Assembly (NCBI GenBank): GCA_045652745.1
Contig: JAZRUW010000015.1
Location: forward strand, 18,705-82,704
Direction of reading: 5' to 3'
DNA from: RGIG2041 sp045652745
GTDB lineage: Bacteria > Bacillota > Clostridia > UBA1381 > UMGS1253
Length of the DNA stretch: 64,000 nucleotides
Position 1 is the first letter of the stretch, and every line of letters starts with the position of its first letter. The translations under genes and the position numbers were made by a program. The notes beneath the pieces were generated by a model. That model was not told the DNA's origin. It searched no databases and saw only the letters and a program-made list of their open reading frames with translations. This document shows positions 49,651 to 57,839 of this stretch, piece after piece.

Positions 49651-50868
49651 TCAGGTTCTGTAATCGCCGTTGATTTTTACATAGTCATAGGTTAAGTCAC
49701 AGCCCCAGGCATCTGCGCTTTGAGCGCCGTCGCCCAATGTGATGTTGATGTGAATTTCCTTTTCGGAAAGTACGGTTTTAGCTTTTTCTTCTGAAAAATC
49801 TACGCCGCTGCCGTTTTCGCAAACGAGGATTTCGCCTGCTTCGGAGCTTAAGGATACGGCCACTTTGTTTACGTCGGTGTCTGCGCCGCTGTAACCGATG
49901 GCACATAAAATTCTGCCCCAGTTGGCATCTGCACCGAACATTGCGGCTTTAAACAGGGAGGAGCAGATCACGCTTTTTGCTACCGTTCTTGCATTCTGCT
50001 TGTCCTTTGCGCCCTTGACATGACACTCTAACAGTTTGGTTGCGCCCTCACCGTCTTTTGCGATAGAGCGGCAAAGGTATACGGTCACTTGCGCGAGCGC
50101 CTTTTTGAAGGCCTCAAAATCTTCGCCTTCGCTTGTGATGCATGCGTTGCCGGCCATGCCGTTTGCCATTACCGTAACCGTGTCATTCGTGGAGGTGTCG
50201 CCGTCCACGCTGATCATATTGAAGGAATCGAGGATGTCCTCGGAAAGTGCTTTTTGCAAAAGTGCCGGCGCGATGCTTACGTCACTTGTAATAAACACCA
50301 GCATGGTTGCCATGTTCGGATGAATCATACCCGAGCCTTTGGCAATACCGCCGATTTTACATTCCTTGCCGCCGATTGAAAAAGAAACCGCAATTTCCTT
50401 TTTCACTGTATCGGTAGTCATGATGCCTTCTGCTGCCGCATCACTGCCGTTTGCATTTAACGATGCAGTTAATTCAGACATTGCATTTGCAATCGGGGTA
50501 ATATCGAGCGGCTGACCGATTACACCGGTCGAACCGACAATGACATCGCTTGCCGGAATACCGGTGTGCTCTTCGACGAGTGCACACATTTTTTCGGCGA
50601 TTTCAATGCCGTCTGCATTGCAGGTATTGGCATTGCCGCTGTTACAGATGACCGCCTGTGCATAGCCGTCTTCGATGTTTTTCTTCGTCACATAAATCGG
50701 GGCGCCCTTGACGAGGTTTTGCGTATATACGCCTGCCGCCGCTGCGCGAACTTCGCTGACGATTAAGGATAAATCCTTTTTGGTTTTATTTTTACGGATG
50801 CCTGCGTGAATGCCTGCGGCTTTAAAGCCCTGCGGTGCGCAGACACCGCCTTCGATAATTTTACACAT
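49651..50868 (-). CDS. argJ: bifunctional ornithine acetyltransferase/N-acetylglutamate synthase
   Basis: A 405-residue enzyme that recycles the acetyl group between acetylornithine and glutamate. It autocleaves into two chains at the Ala-Thr bond in KGSGMIHPNMATMLVF (Thr188 as the new N-terminal nucleophile). GVCAPQGFKAAGIHAGIRKNK and CNSGNANTCNADG are canonical. Whether it also uses acetyl-CoA cannot be read from sequence. It lies three bases after argC. Confidence 0.95.
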   Translation of the reverse strand: MCKIIEGGVCAPQGFKAAGIHAGIRKNKTKKDLSLIVSEVRAAAAGVYTQNLVKGAPIYVTKKNIEDGYAQAVICNSGNANTCNADGIEIAEKMCALVEEHTGIPASDVIVGSTGVIGQPLDITPIANAMSELTASLNANGSDAAAEGIMTTDTVKKEIAVSFSIGGKECKIGGIAKGSGMIHPNMATMLVFITSDVSIAPALLQKALSEDILDSFNMISVDGDTSTNDTVTVMANGMAGNACITSEGEDFEAFKKALAQVTVYLCRSIAKDGEGATKLLECHVKGAKDKQNARTVAKSVICSSLFKAAMFGADANWGRILCAIGYSGADTDVNKVAVSLSSEAGEILVCENGSGVDFSEEKAKTVLSEKEIHINITLGDGAQSADAWGCDLTYDYVKINGDYRT

Positions 50869-50871
50869 GAT

Positions 50872-51810
50872 TTATACCTCCAGGCCTGTTTCCGGTGCGA
50901 GACCGAGCATTAAGTTCATACATTCTACGGCAGCGCCGCTGCTGCCCTTGCCCAGATTGTCAAATCTGGAAATGAGCACGGTCTGTTCGCCGTGACCGCA
51001 TACGAAAATTTCCAACGTGTCCTTGCCGGCCAAGGTGTTTGCTGCAATAAAGCCCTCTTCGTAGGTTTGCGCAAACGGATGCACCGTAATGAGTTTGTTG
51101 CCCTTATAAAACTGTGCGATTACATCGCGGATAAGCTCCGGATTTTGCACTTTTAAAAGTCTGTTGTGCAGCGGAATTGTCACAACCATACCGCAGTAGT
51201 AGTCTGCCACAATCGGATTAAACACCGGCGCGTACGCAAGGCCGGGGATGGCTTTCATTTCCGGCAGATGCTTATGGGTTTGTGTAAGACCGTACTGGCG
51301 CGGACTGGAAAGCGCAATGTTTCTGTCCTCTGCGCCGTATTCGGCAATCATGGATTTGCCGCCGCCCGAATAACCAGTAACGGAATGGCAAGTAAACGGG
51401 TAATTCGCATCGGCGATGCCGCAGGTTACCAAAGGATAAGCAAGCATCACAAAACCCGTTGCGTGACAGCCCGGAACAGCTACGCGGTTGGAATTTTTAA
51501 TTTTTTCCGTCTGCTGAGTGCCGAGTTCCGGCATACCGTATGCCCAACTGTCGAGCGTTCTGTGCGCGGTGGAGGTATCAATCAGGCGTGCGCCTTCCGG
51601 TGCGGCTGCGGCGATTTCTTTTGAAGCAGCATCCGGCAGACACAAAAAGGTGATGTCTGCTTTTTCGACCATTTCAAGGCGCGCTGATAAGTCCTTGCGT
51701 TTTTCTTCCTCAATTTTCAAGACTTCAATATCTTCTCTTGCGGCAAGACGGTCAAAAATTTTCAGGCCCGTTGTCCCGTTTTGTCCGTCGACGTAAATTT
51801 TATGCTTCAT
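50872..51810 (-). CDS. argC: N-acetyl-gamma-glutamyl-phosphate reductase, short (ArgC2) type
   Basis: A 312-residue NADPH-dependent reductase. The short form has VDGQNGTTGLKIFDRL in place of the usual GxSGYxG loop, the catalytic Cys115 in VAVPGCHATGF, and CHSVTGYSGGGKSMI. First gene of the operon. GAGGTG precedes ATG 51810; the 12 upstream codons of open frame overlap the leader. The putative ArgR-controlled promoter is 55-80 bases upstream. Confidence 0.93.
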   Translation of the reverse strand: MKHKIYVDGQNGTTGLKIFDRLAAREDIEVLKIEEEKRKDLSARLEMVEKADITFLCLPDAASKEIAAAAPEGARLIDTSTAHRTLDSWAYGMPELGTQQTEKIKNSNRVAVPGCHATGFVMLAYPLVTCGIADANYPFTCHSVTGYSGGGKSMIAEYGAEDRNIALSSPRQYGLTQTHKHLPEMKAIPGLAYAPVFNPIVADYYCGMVVTIPLHNRLLKVQNPELIRDVIAQFYKGNKLITVHPFAQTYEEGFIAANTLAGKDTLEIFVCGHGEQTVLISRFDNLGKGSSGAAVECMNLMLGLAPETGLEV

Positions 51811-51864
51811 TTTTTCAAACACCTCTATATATAATAAATGGGGCATCTTACAATGCTTGTTATA

Positions 51865-51892
51865 ATTATACGCAATTATGCATAAAAGTCAA
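51865..51892 (-). promoter_or_regulatory. promoter of the arginine operon
   Basis: Minus strand: TTGACT, 16-bp spacer, TATAAT. Confidence 0.8.
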
Positions 51893-51900
51893 GTGTTTTA

Positions 51901-51914
51901 TGTATAAAAATGCA
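51901..51914. promoter_or_regulatory. ARG-box-like operator
   Basis: TGTATAAAAATGCA resembles the ArgR/AhrC box (TGnATwwwwATnCA). A weaker second copy, TTATGCATAA, lies in the promoter spacer (51877-51886). Together they suggest arginine repression; no argR gene is in the window. Confidence 0.5.
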
Positions 51915-52112
51915 AGCAAAAAGAATTTTTATACAACAATAATGCATAATTCTGGAAAAAAGCCCCTACTGTGCTTATTATATCTAATCGATTATACCAC
52001 AAAAGAGAGAACTGTGCAACGGAAATTTCAAAAAAATTCCACAAAAAATCTACAACTGCCAATCCTATGTGACAACTGTACATTTTTTTGTGCGATATGT
52101 CGTAAGGCGTTG

Positions 52113-52141
52113 TTGCTTTGCAATAAAATTTATGGTATAAT
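52113..52141 (+). promoter_or_regulatory. promoter of the second aldo/keto reductase
   Basis: TTGCTT, 17-bp spacer, TATAAT. Confidence 0.75.
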
Positions 52142-52163
52142 TTTGGCAAGGAAGGGATGAATT

Positions 52164-53171
52164 ATGAAAAAAATCCGTTTGGGAAAAACAGAATTGTATG
52201 TAACGAAAAATGCATTCGGCGCTCTGCCGATTCAGCGTGTAGATTTGGATACGGCAAAGAAGATTTTGCGCAAAGCCTATGAGGGCGGCATCAACTTTTT
52301 TGATACGGCAAATTTTTATACCGACAGTGAAATGAAGATGGGCGAGGCGCTCGCCGATGTGAGAGATAACGTTATCATTGCCTCCAAAACGATGAGCAAA
52401 ACGCCCGAGGTTTTTTGGGAGCATCTTGAAAACAGCTTAAAGATGCTTAAAACCGATTACATAGATATTTATCAGTTTCACAATCCGGCCTATTGTCCGA
52501 AACCGGGCGACGGCACGGGGATGTATGAGGCGATGCTCGAAGCGAAAGCACAGGGTAAAATCCGCCACATCGGCATTTCTTCGCATCGCTTGACCGTAGC
52601 GGAGGAGGCGGTAAAAAGCGGACTGTATGAAACCTTGCAGTTTCCGTTTTCCTACCTTGCAGGCGAAAAGGAAGAAGCACTTGTACGCCTGTGTGAAGCA
52701 CACGATGTCGGATTTATCTGTATGAAAGCACTCTCCGGCGGTCTGATTACACACTCCGATATCGCCTATGCCTTTTTAGACCAATACAATGTTGTACCGA
52801 TTTGGGGTATTCAGAGGGAACGTGAACTCGACGAATTTTTGTCTTATACAGAGGCGAATGCACCGGTGCTGACCGAGGAAATGAAAGCGTTTATTGAAGA
52901 AGAGCGTAAAGCACTTTCAGGTGAATTTTGCCGCGGTTGCGGTTATTGTTCGCCGTGTCCGGCGGGCATTGAAATCCACACCTGTGCGCGTATGAGTCTG
53001 ATGTTGCGCCGTGCACCGATTTCGGTGTACTTAACCGATGAAAGCGCAGAGATGATGCGTAAAATTGAGGGATGTACGAACTGCGGCCAATGCAAAACAC
53101 GCTGTCCTTACGGGCTGGATATTCCCAACCTTTTAAAACGCAATTATGAGGATTATAAAACATTTTTATGA
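52164..53171 (+). CDS. aldo/keto reductase with 4Fe-4S C-terminal domain
   Basis: A 335-residue AKR-ferredoxin fusion. The barrel has NAFGALPIQR, INFFDTANFYTDSE, the lysine in IIASKTMSK and DIYQFHNP. The C-terminus has CRGCGYCSPCPAGIEIH and CTNCGQCKTRCPYGLDIP, so two cysteine groups. It is related to, but shorter than, the AKR at 18097 and lacks that protein's tail. Likely a ferredoxin-linked reductase of an anaerobe; substrate unknown. AAGGGATG precedes the ATG. Confidence 0.9.
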   Translation: MKKIRLGKTELYVTKNAFGALPIQRVDLDTAKKILRKAYEGGINFFDTANFYTDSEMKMGEALADVRDNVIIASKTMSKTPEVFWEHLENSLKMLKTDYIDIYQFHNPAYCPKPGDGTGMYEAMLEAKAQGKIRHIGISSHRLTVAEEAVKSGLYETLQFPFSYLAGEKEEALVRLCEAHDVGFICMKALSGGLITHSDIAYAFLDQYNVVPIWGIQRERELDEFLSYTEANAPVLTEEMKAFIEEERKALSGEFCRGCGYCSPCPAGIEIHTCARMSLMLRRAPISVYLTDESAEMMRKIEGCTNCGQCKTRCPYGLDIPNLLKRNYEDYKTFL

Positions 53172-53210
53172 TGCATAGGTAATGTCTATAGGTAAAACGG
53201 CGCTTTGGTC

Positions 53211-53239
53211 TTGACAACGAAAAACTTTTGTACTATAAT
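53211..53239 (+). promoter_or_regulatory. consensus promoter of ileS
   Basis: TTGACA, 17-bp spacer, TATAAT, upstream of the T-box leader. Confidence 0.92.
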
Positions 53240-53261
53240 AGTAAGGAATTTAATAGAAAAG

Positions 53262-53500
53262 ACGTTGACGAAGACAGTAGAGCCGTAATAAAATGCAAAA
53301 GCGAGCCGGGGAGGGTGTAAGCCCGGTGCAGAGTCGTGCGGTTTGAACATCACTTCCGAGTTGCACAGCCGAACGCAGTTTGCAAGTAAGTTATGCCGGA
53401 TTCCCGCCGTAACCGGGAGGCGTATGCTGGTACGCTTTTAATGGGTGGTATAAAAACGGAGCTTTCCGTCCTGTTAAAGGATAGAAAGCTTTTTGTTTTA
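53262..53500 (+). promoter_or_regulatory. T-box riboswitch (isoleucine) in the ileS leader
   Basis: A ~240-base leader. ACGAAGACAGTAGAG at the 5' end is the loop-E-like start of stem I. GAACATCACTTCCGAG holds the specifier ATC (53349-53351), fitting tRNA-Ile. ATGGGTGGTATAAAAAC is the T-box bulge that pairs with the tRNA acceptor end. The terminator AGCTTTC..GAAAGCT with a T-run ends at ~53499. Uncharged tRNA-Ile should stabilise the antiterminator and switch on ileS. The bulge differs from the usual GGGTGGNACCGCG after the GGTGG. Confidence 0.92.
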
Positions 53501-53531
53501 TGTCGATTGTCTTTGAAAAGGAGGACGCGGT

Positions 53532-56500
53532 ATGTACGAAAAGGTTTCTACAAATCTTAAGTTTACCGAAAGAGAAAAGAAAATTGAGGCTTTTTGGAAA
53601 GAAAATGATATTTTCCAAAAGAGTATTGAGGCAAGAAAGGGCGAGGTGTATACCTTCTATGACGGCCCGCCGACGGCAAACGGTAAGCCGCACATCGGTC
53701 ACGTTTTGACGCGTGTTATCAAGGATATGATTCCGCGTTACCGTACGATGAAGGGTTATCACGTTATTCGTAAGGCCGGTTGGGACACCCACGGTCTGCC
53801 GGTAGAGCTGGAAGTGGAAAAGAAGCTCGGTCTTGACGGCAAGGAGCAGATTGAACAGTACGGTCTTGAGCCGTTTATTCAGGAGTGTAAGGAAAGCGTT
53901 TGGAAGTACAAGGGCATGTGGGAGGATTTTTCCGGCACGGTTGGCTTCTGGGCAGACATGGATGACCCGTACGTAACTTACCACAACGACTTTATCGAGT
54001 CCGAGTGGTGGGCGCTCAAGCAAATCTGGGAAAAGGGCCTTTTGTATAAGGGCTTTAAGATTGTGCCGTACTGCCCGCGCTGCGGAACACCGCTCTCCAG
54101 TCACGAGGTGGCACAGGGTTATAAGGACGTAAAGGAAAAGAGTGCAATCGCCAAGTTTAAAATCAAAGGTGAGGAAAATGCATACTTCCTGGCGTGGACA
54201 ACCACACCGTGGACGTTGCCGTCCAACGTGGCACTTTGTGTAAATCCGAAAGAAACCTATGTCAGAATTGATGTAGAGGGTGAAATTTACGTTTTGGCCG
54301 AAGCGCTTGTGACCAGCGTAATCGACAAGCCGTATACCGTAATCGAAAGATATGTCGGCAAGGATTTGGAGAAAAAAGAATACGAGCCGCTGTTTGATTT
54401 CAAAAAACTCGACAAGCCGGCTTACTACATTGTTTGCGATGACTATGTAACGCTGACCGACGGTACGGGTATCGTTCATATCGCACCGGCCTTCGGTGAA
54501 GACGACGCGCGTGTCGGCAGAACTTACGATTTGCCGTTTTTGCAGCTCGTAGACAGCAAGGGTGAAATGACAGAGGAAACTCCGTGGGCAGGCGTGTTCT
54601 GCAAGGATGCGGACAAAGAAGTATTTAAAGCACTCGAAGAAAAGGGATTGCTGTTTGCGGCGCTTCCGTTCGAGCACAGCTATCCGCACTGCTGGAGATG
54701 TGACACACCGCTCATTTACTACGCACGTGAGTCTTGGTTTATCAAGATGACCGACGTGCGCGATAACTTAATTAAAAACAACAACACCATCAACTGGATT
54801 CCGGAAAGCATCGGTACCGGCCGTTTCGGTGATTGGCTCAAAAACGTGCAGGATTGGGGCATCAGCCGTGACCGTTACTGGGGCACGCCGCTCAATATCT
54901 GGCAGTGTGAATGCGGTCATATGCATTCCATCGGCTCGATTGAGGAATTAAAATCCATGTCGGACAACTGTCCGGATGAAATCGAGTTGCACAGACCGTT
55001 TATTGATGCGGTGACCATCAAATGTCCGCAGTGCGGTAAGCAGATGACCCGCGTAAAAGAGGTTATCGACTGTTGGTTTGACTCCGGTGCGATGCCATTT
55101 GCACAGTGGCACTATCCGTTTGAAAACAAGGACATTTTCGAAAAGCAGTTCCCGGCAGACTTCATCTCCGAGGCTGTGGACCAGACGAGAGGCTGGTTCT
55201 ATTCTCTGCTTGCGATTTCGACGCTTATTTTTGATAAGGCTCCGTATAAAAATGTAATCGTGCTCGGTCACGTACAGGATGAAAACGGACAGAAGATGAG
55301 TAAGTCGAAGGGCAACGCAGTTGACCCGTTTGATGCACTTGCAGAGCACGGTGCAGATGCGATTCGTTGGTATTTCTATTCCAACAGCGCACCGTGGCTG
55401 CCGAACCGCTTCCACAAGGATGCCGTAACGGAGGGTCAGCGCAAGTTCATGGGTACGCTTTGGAACACCTATGCGTTCTTCGTGCTCTATGCAAATATCG
55501 ATAAGTTCGATGCAACCAAATATACGCTTGAATATGATAAACTTTCCGTAATGGATAAGTGGCTTTTGTCCAAACTCAACACGCTTGTCAAGACGGTGGA
55601 CGAAAATCTTGAAAACTACAAGATTACCGAAACCGCGCGTGTGCTGCAGGATTTTGTGGACGAACTCAGTAACTGGTACGTTCGCCGCAGCCGTGAGCGT
55701 TTCTGGGTAAAGGGTATGCCGCAGGATAAGATTAACGCGTATATGACGCTCTACACCGCACTTGTAACATTTGCGAAGATTGCGGCGCCGATGATTCCGT
55801 TTATGACCGAGGATATTTATCAAAACCTCGTTCGCTCGATTGATAAGGATGCACCGGAGAGCATTCACCTTTGCGATTTCCCGACTTGGGATGCAAAATA
55901 CATCGATGAAGCGCTGGAAGCGAACATGGAAGAAGTGCTCGACATCGTTGTACTCGGCAGAAGCTGCCGTAATGCCGCCAACATCAAAAACCGTCAGCCG
56001 ATTGGCAAGATGTATGTAAAGGCTGAAAATGCACTCGACGAATTCTTCCGTCAGATTATCGAGGAAGAATTAAACATTAAGACGGTTGAGTTTACCGAAG
56101 ATGTAAAGAACTTTACATCCTATTCGTTTAAGCCGCAGCTGCGTACCCTCGGTCCGAAGATGGGCAGTAAGATTGGCGCTTTGCGTGGCTATCTTGCAGA
56201 GGTAGACGGCAATGCCGCTATGGATGAATTAAACGAAAACGGCGTGCTGAAAGTGACGCTCGACGGTATGGAATTTGCGATTGAAACAGACGACCTTTTA
56301 ATCGAAACCGCGCAGATGCCGGGTTACGAATCCGCATCGGATAAGGGCATCACCGTAGCGCTCGATACCAACCTTACGGAAGAATTGTTGGAGGAAGGTT
56401 TTGTGCGCGAAATTATCAGCAAAATCCAGACGATGCGTAAGGATTCCGGTTTTGAGGTGATGGATCACATCCGCATCTATGAAGCCGGCAATGATAAGGT

Positions 56501-56642
56501 AAAGGCAATCCTGGAGAAAAATGCTGAAACCATTAAAGAAGAAGTACTTTGCGAGGAGATTGTTTTCGATACCGAAAAGGATACCGGCAAAGAATGGAAC
56601 ATCAACGGTGAAAAGGTAAAGCTTGCTGTTGAGAAGTTATAA
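53532..56642 (+). CDS. ileS: isoleucyl-tRNA synthetase, long IleS2-like type
   Basis: A 1036-residue class I synthetase. HIGH (HIGH at 54-57 in NGKPHIGHVL), the editing CP1 domain with WTTTPWTLPSN and TDGTGIVHIAPAFGEDD, and KMSKS at 588-592 are all present, followed by an anticodon-binding domain. The length and N-terminus (NLKFTEREKKIEAFWKENDIFQKS) are those of the eukaryote-like IleS2 clade, whose members tend to be less sensitive to mupirocin than IleS1; that phenotype is not shown here. Controlled by the T-box upstream. AAGGAGGA precedes the ATG. Confidence 0.96.
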   Translation: MYEKVSTNLKFTEREKKIEAFWKENDIFQKSIEARKGEVYTFYDGPPTANGKPHIGHVLTRVIKDMIPRYRTMKGYHVIRKAGWDTHGLPVELEVEKKLGLDGKEQIEQYGLEPFIQECKESVWKYKGMWEDFSGTVGFWADMDDPYVTYHNDFIESEWWALKQIWEKGLLYKGFKIVPYCPRCGTPLSSHEVAQGYKDVKEKSAIAKFKIKGEENAYFLAWTTTPWTLPSNVALCVNPKETYVRIDVEGEIYVLAEALVTSVIDKPYTVIERYVGKDLEKKEYEPLFDFKKLDKPAYYIVCDDYVTLTDGTGIVHIAPAFGEDDARVGRTYDLPFLQLVDSKGEMTEETPWAGVFCKDADKEVFKALEEKGLLFAALPFEHSYPHCWRCDTPLIYYARESWFIKMTDVRDNLIKNNNTINWIPESIGTGRFGDWLKNVQDWGISRDRYWGTPLNIWQCECGHMHSIGSIEELKSMSDNCPDEIELHRPFIDAVTIKCPQCGKQMTRVKEVIDCWFDSGAMPFAQWHYPFENKDIFEKQFPADFISEAVDQTRGWFYSLLAISTLIFDKAPYKNVIVLGHVQDENGQKMSKSKGNAVDPFDALAEHGADAIRWYFYSNSAPWLPNRFHKDAVTEGQRKFMGTLWNTYAFFVLYANIDKFDATKYTLEYDKLSVMDKWLLSKLNTLVKTVDENLENYKITETARVLQDFVDELSNWYVRRSRERFWVKGMPQDKINAYMTLYTALVTFAKIAAPMIPFMTEDIYQNLVRSIDKDAPESIHLCDFPTWDAKYIDEALEANMEEVLDIVVLGRSCRNAANIKNRQPIGKMYVKAENALDEFFRQIIEEELNIKTVEFTEDVKNFTSYSFKPQLRTLGPKMGSKIGALRGYLAEVDGNAAMDELNENGVLKVTLDGMEFAIETDDLLIETAQMPGYESASDKGITVALDTNLTEELLEEGFVREIISKIQTMRKDSGFEVMDHIRIYEAGNDKVKAILEKNAETIKEEVLCEEIVFDTEKDTGKEWNINGEKVKLAVEKL

Positions 56643-56654
56643 GAAGGACTATAG

Positions 56655-56691
56655 AAACGGCGGCGCAATTTTAAATTGCGCTGCCGTTTTT
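56655..56691. terminator. bidirectional terminator after ileS
   Basis: AACGGCGGCGCAATTT pairs with AAATTGCGCTGCCGTT, T-rich on both sides. Confidence 0.88.
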
Positions 56692-56696
56692 GCATG

Positions 56697-57116
56697 TTAT
56701 AGTTCGCAAATTCTTTTCTTTCTCTTTTTTGCATATTCTAAAGTTTTTGCCGCACCGCCAAAAGGGTATTTTACATAGGCAATTATGGTGTCATCGGCAT
56801 CTACCATCCATTTATTTCTTTTTACAATGGCATATTTTTGCGGTGTAGCTTCTAACGGGGGATAGATAGTGGCATCATACAAAGAAGGGTCATAATTGCG
56901 GTTGAGATACGGTAAAATGAGAATGGATTCAATTTGCGGATATTCCATTTGTAACTTTTTTACGGTTTTTGCCGCGATATAGTCAAAGTGCCCGTAGCCA
57001 CCGAGATAAAACTGTGTTGCACCGCAAAGTATTAAATTTTCTACTGTTTCTTCGAGTGACGTTACAATCACGGCTTCATCTGTAACATCCCTGTGCCCGC
57101 AAAAAGTTACAATCAT
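56697..57116 (-). CDS. SLOG-family (DUF1273-like) nucleotide-binding protein
   Basis: A 139-residue Rossmann-type protein. The first strand and turn TFCGHRDV, GATQFYLGGYGHFDYIAAKTVKKLQ with the glycine loop, and WMVDADDTIIAYVKYPFGGAAKTLEYAKKR with a second Gly loop match the small SLOG group (DprA/LOG/YspA-related). Such proteins are thought to bind nucleotides or nucleotide-derived signals and often occur with defence genes. It is divergent from an Xre regulator, and the two share operator-like sequence. AAGGAAGGG lies before the ATG. Confidence 0.78.
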   Translation of the reverse strand: MIVTFCGHRDVTDEAVIVTSLEETVENLILCGATQFYLGGYGHFDYIAAKTVKKLQMEYPQIESILILPYLNRNYDPSLYDATIYPPLEATPQKYAIVKRNKWMVDADDTIIAYVKYPFGGAAKTLEYAKKRKKRICEL

Positions 57117-57137
57117 TTGATTTCCCTTCCTTAAAAT

Positions 57138-57153
57138 GGACTAATACTAGTCC
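57138..57153. promoter_or_regulatory. palindromic operator between SLOG and Xre genes
   Basis: GGACTA-ATAC-TAGTCC, a perfect 6-bp arm palindrome 22 bases upstream of the SLOG ATG. A half-site TTTTAGTCCATTT recurs at 57197-57209 just before the Xre ATG. It is probably bound by the Xre protein. Confidence 0.6.
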
Positions 57154-57224
57154 CATTTTAACACAAAATAAATGTAAAATCAATAAAAAGAACTGATTTT
57201 AGTCCATTTAGGATGTGTTGAACT

Positions 57225-57461
57225 ATGGAAGAACAGAAGATTAAACAAGATTATATTTGTATCGGAAAAAATATACGAACAATTCGGTTGAAAAAGAAAA
57301 TGCGTCAGACTCAAATGGTTGCGCTTTTGCAGTTGCAAGGGGTGAGTATGACAAGAGAAACTTTGGTGAAAATTGAACGGGGCATTCAGCATATTTACGC
57401 GACTCAACTGCGTGCAATCCGTGATGTTTTACAGACCACTTATGATGAATTGTTAAAATAG
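57225..57461 (+). CDS. Xre-family helix-turn-helix regulator
   Basis: A 78-residue DNA-binding protein consisting only of an HTH_3 domain: IGKNIRTIRLKKKMRQTQMVALLQLQGVSMTRETLVKIERGIQHIYATQLRAIRDVLQTTYDELLK. The second and third helices (MRQTQMVALL, MTRETLVKIERG) are typical. AGGATG lies before the start. Divergent from the SLOG gene, which it probably represses. The stretch 57462-57839 after it has no gene. Confidence 0.85.
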   Translation: MEEQKIKQDYICIGKNIRTIRLKKKMRQTQMVALLQLQGVSMTRETLVKIERGIQHIYATQLRAIRDVLQTTYDELLK

Positions 57462-57496
57462 GGTATTATGCTACGATGTAAGTGAGCAGGGGATTC

Positions 57497-57660
57497 TTAA
57501 GGGGACGGCCAGTCCCCTTACGCCGTTTTAGGGGTCCGGGGGAATCGGAACCCCCGGGACTTTTGGTACTTTTGGTCACAAAAGTACATTTAAATATTTA
57601 TAAGTAACTCGCAATATACAAACAAAAATACCAAACGAGAAAACCTCGCTTGGTATTTTT
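57497..57660. repeat. cluster of four different palindromes in a gene-free stretch
   Basis: TAAGGGGAC-GGCCA-GTCCCCTTA (57497-57519), GTCC-GGGGG..CCCCC-GGGAC (57533-57559), the perfect GTACTTTTG-GTCA-CAAAAGTAC (57565-57586), and a long AAAAATACCAA-CGAG/CTCG-TTGGTATTTTT terminator-like hairpin (57624-57660). Such stacks look like intergenic mobile or REP-type elements. The rest of 57462-57839 shows no gene apart from the MATE promoter-like TTGATT-N17-TAGTAT at 57782-57810. Confidence 0.6.
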
Positions 57661-57839
57661 GTTTTTGTATGTCAATTTCCAGTCCGTCGAAGGTGACATC
57701 AAATTCGTATTTTGGGGAAATCGGGACGAATTCGTTGTGGTTAGCGCCGTCGTTATGCGTTTGCGAAAAGCAATAAATTCCTTGATTTCATTTTTGTGCT
57801 GTGGTAGTATAACACTAGACATAAGAAAAGGAGAAAAGT

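Noticed and set aside
53391..54689. Long open frame on the minus strand inside ileS (432 codons) and another at 54948-55868
   Set aside because: Both lie antisense to a well-supported synthetase gene; they reflect codon bias of the plus strand and show no motif or ribosome-binding site.
57598..57822. Minus-strand frame of 74 codons after the Xre gene
   Set aside because: It overlaps a terminator-like hairpin and the MATE promoter region; no RBS or motif.
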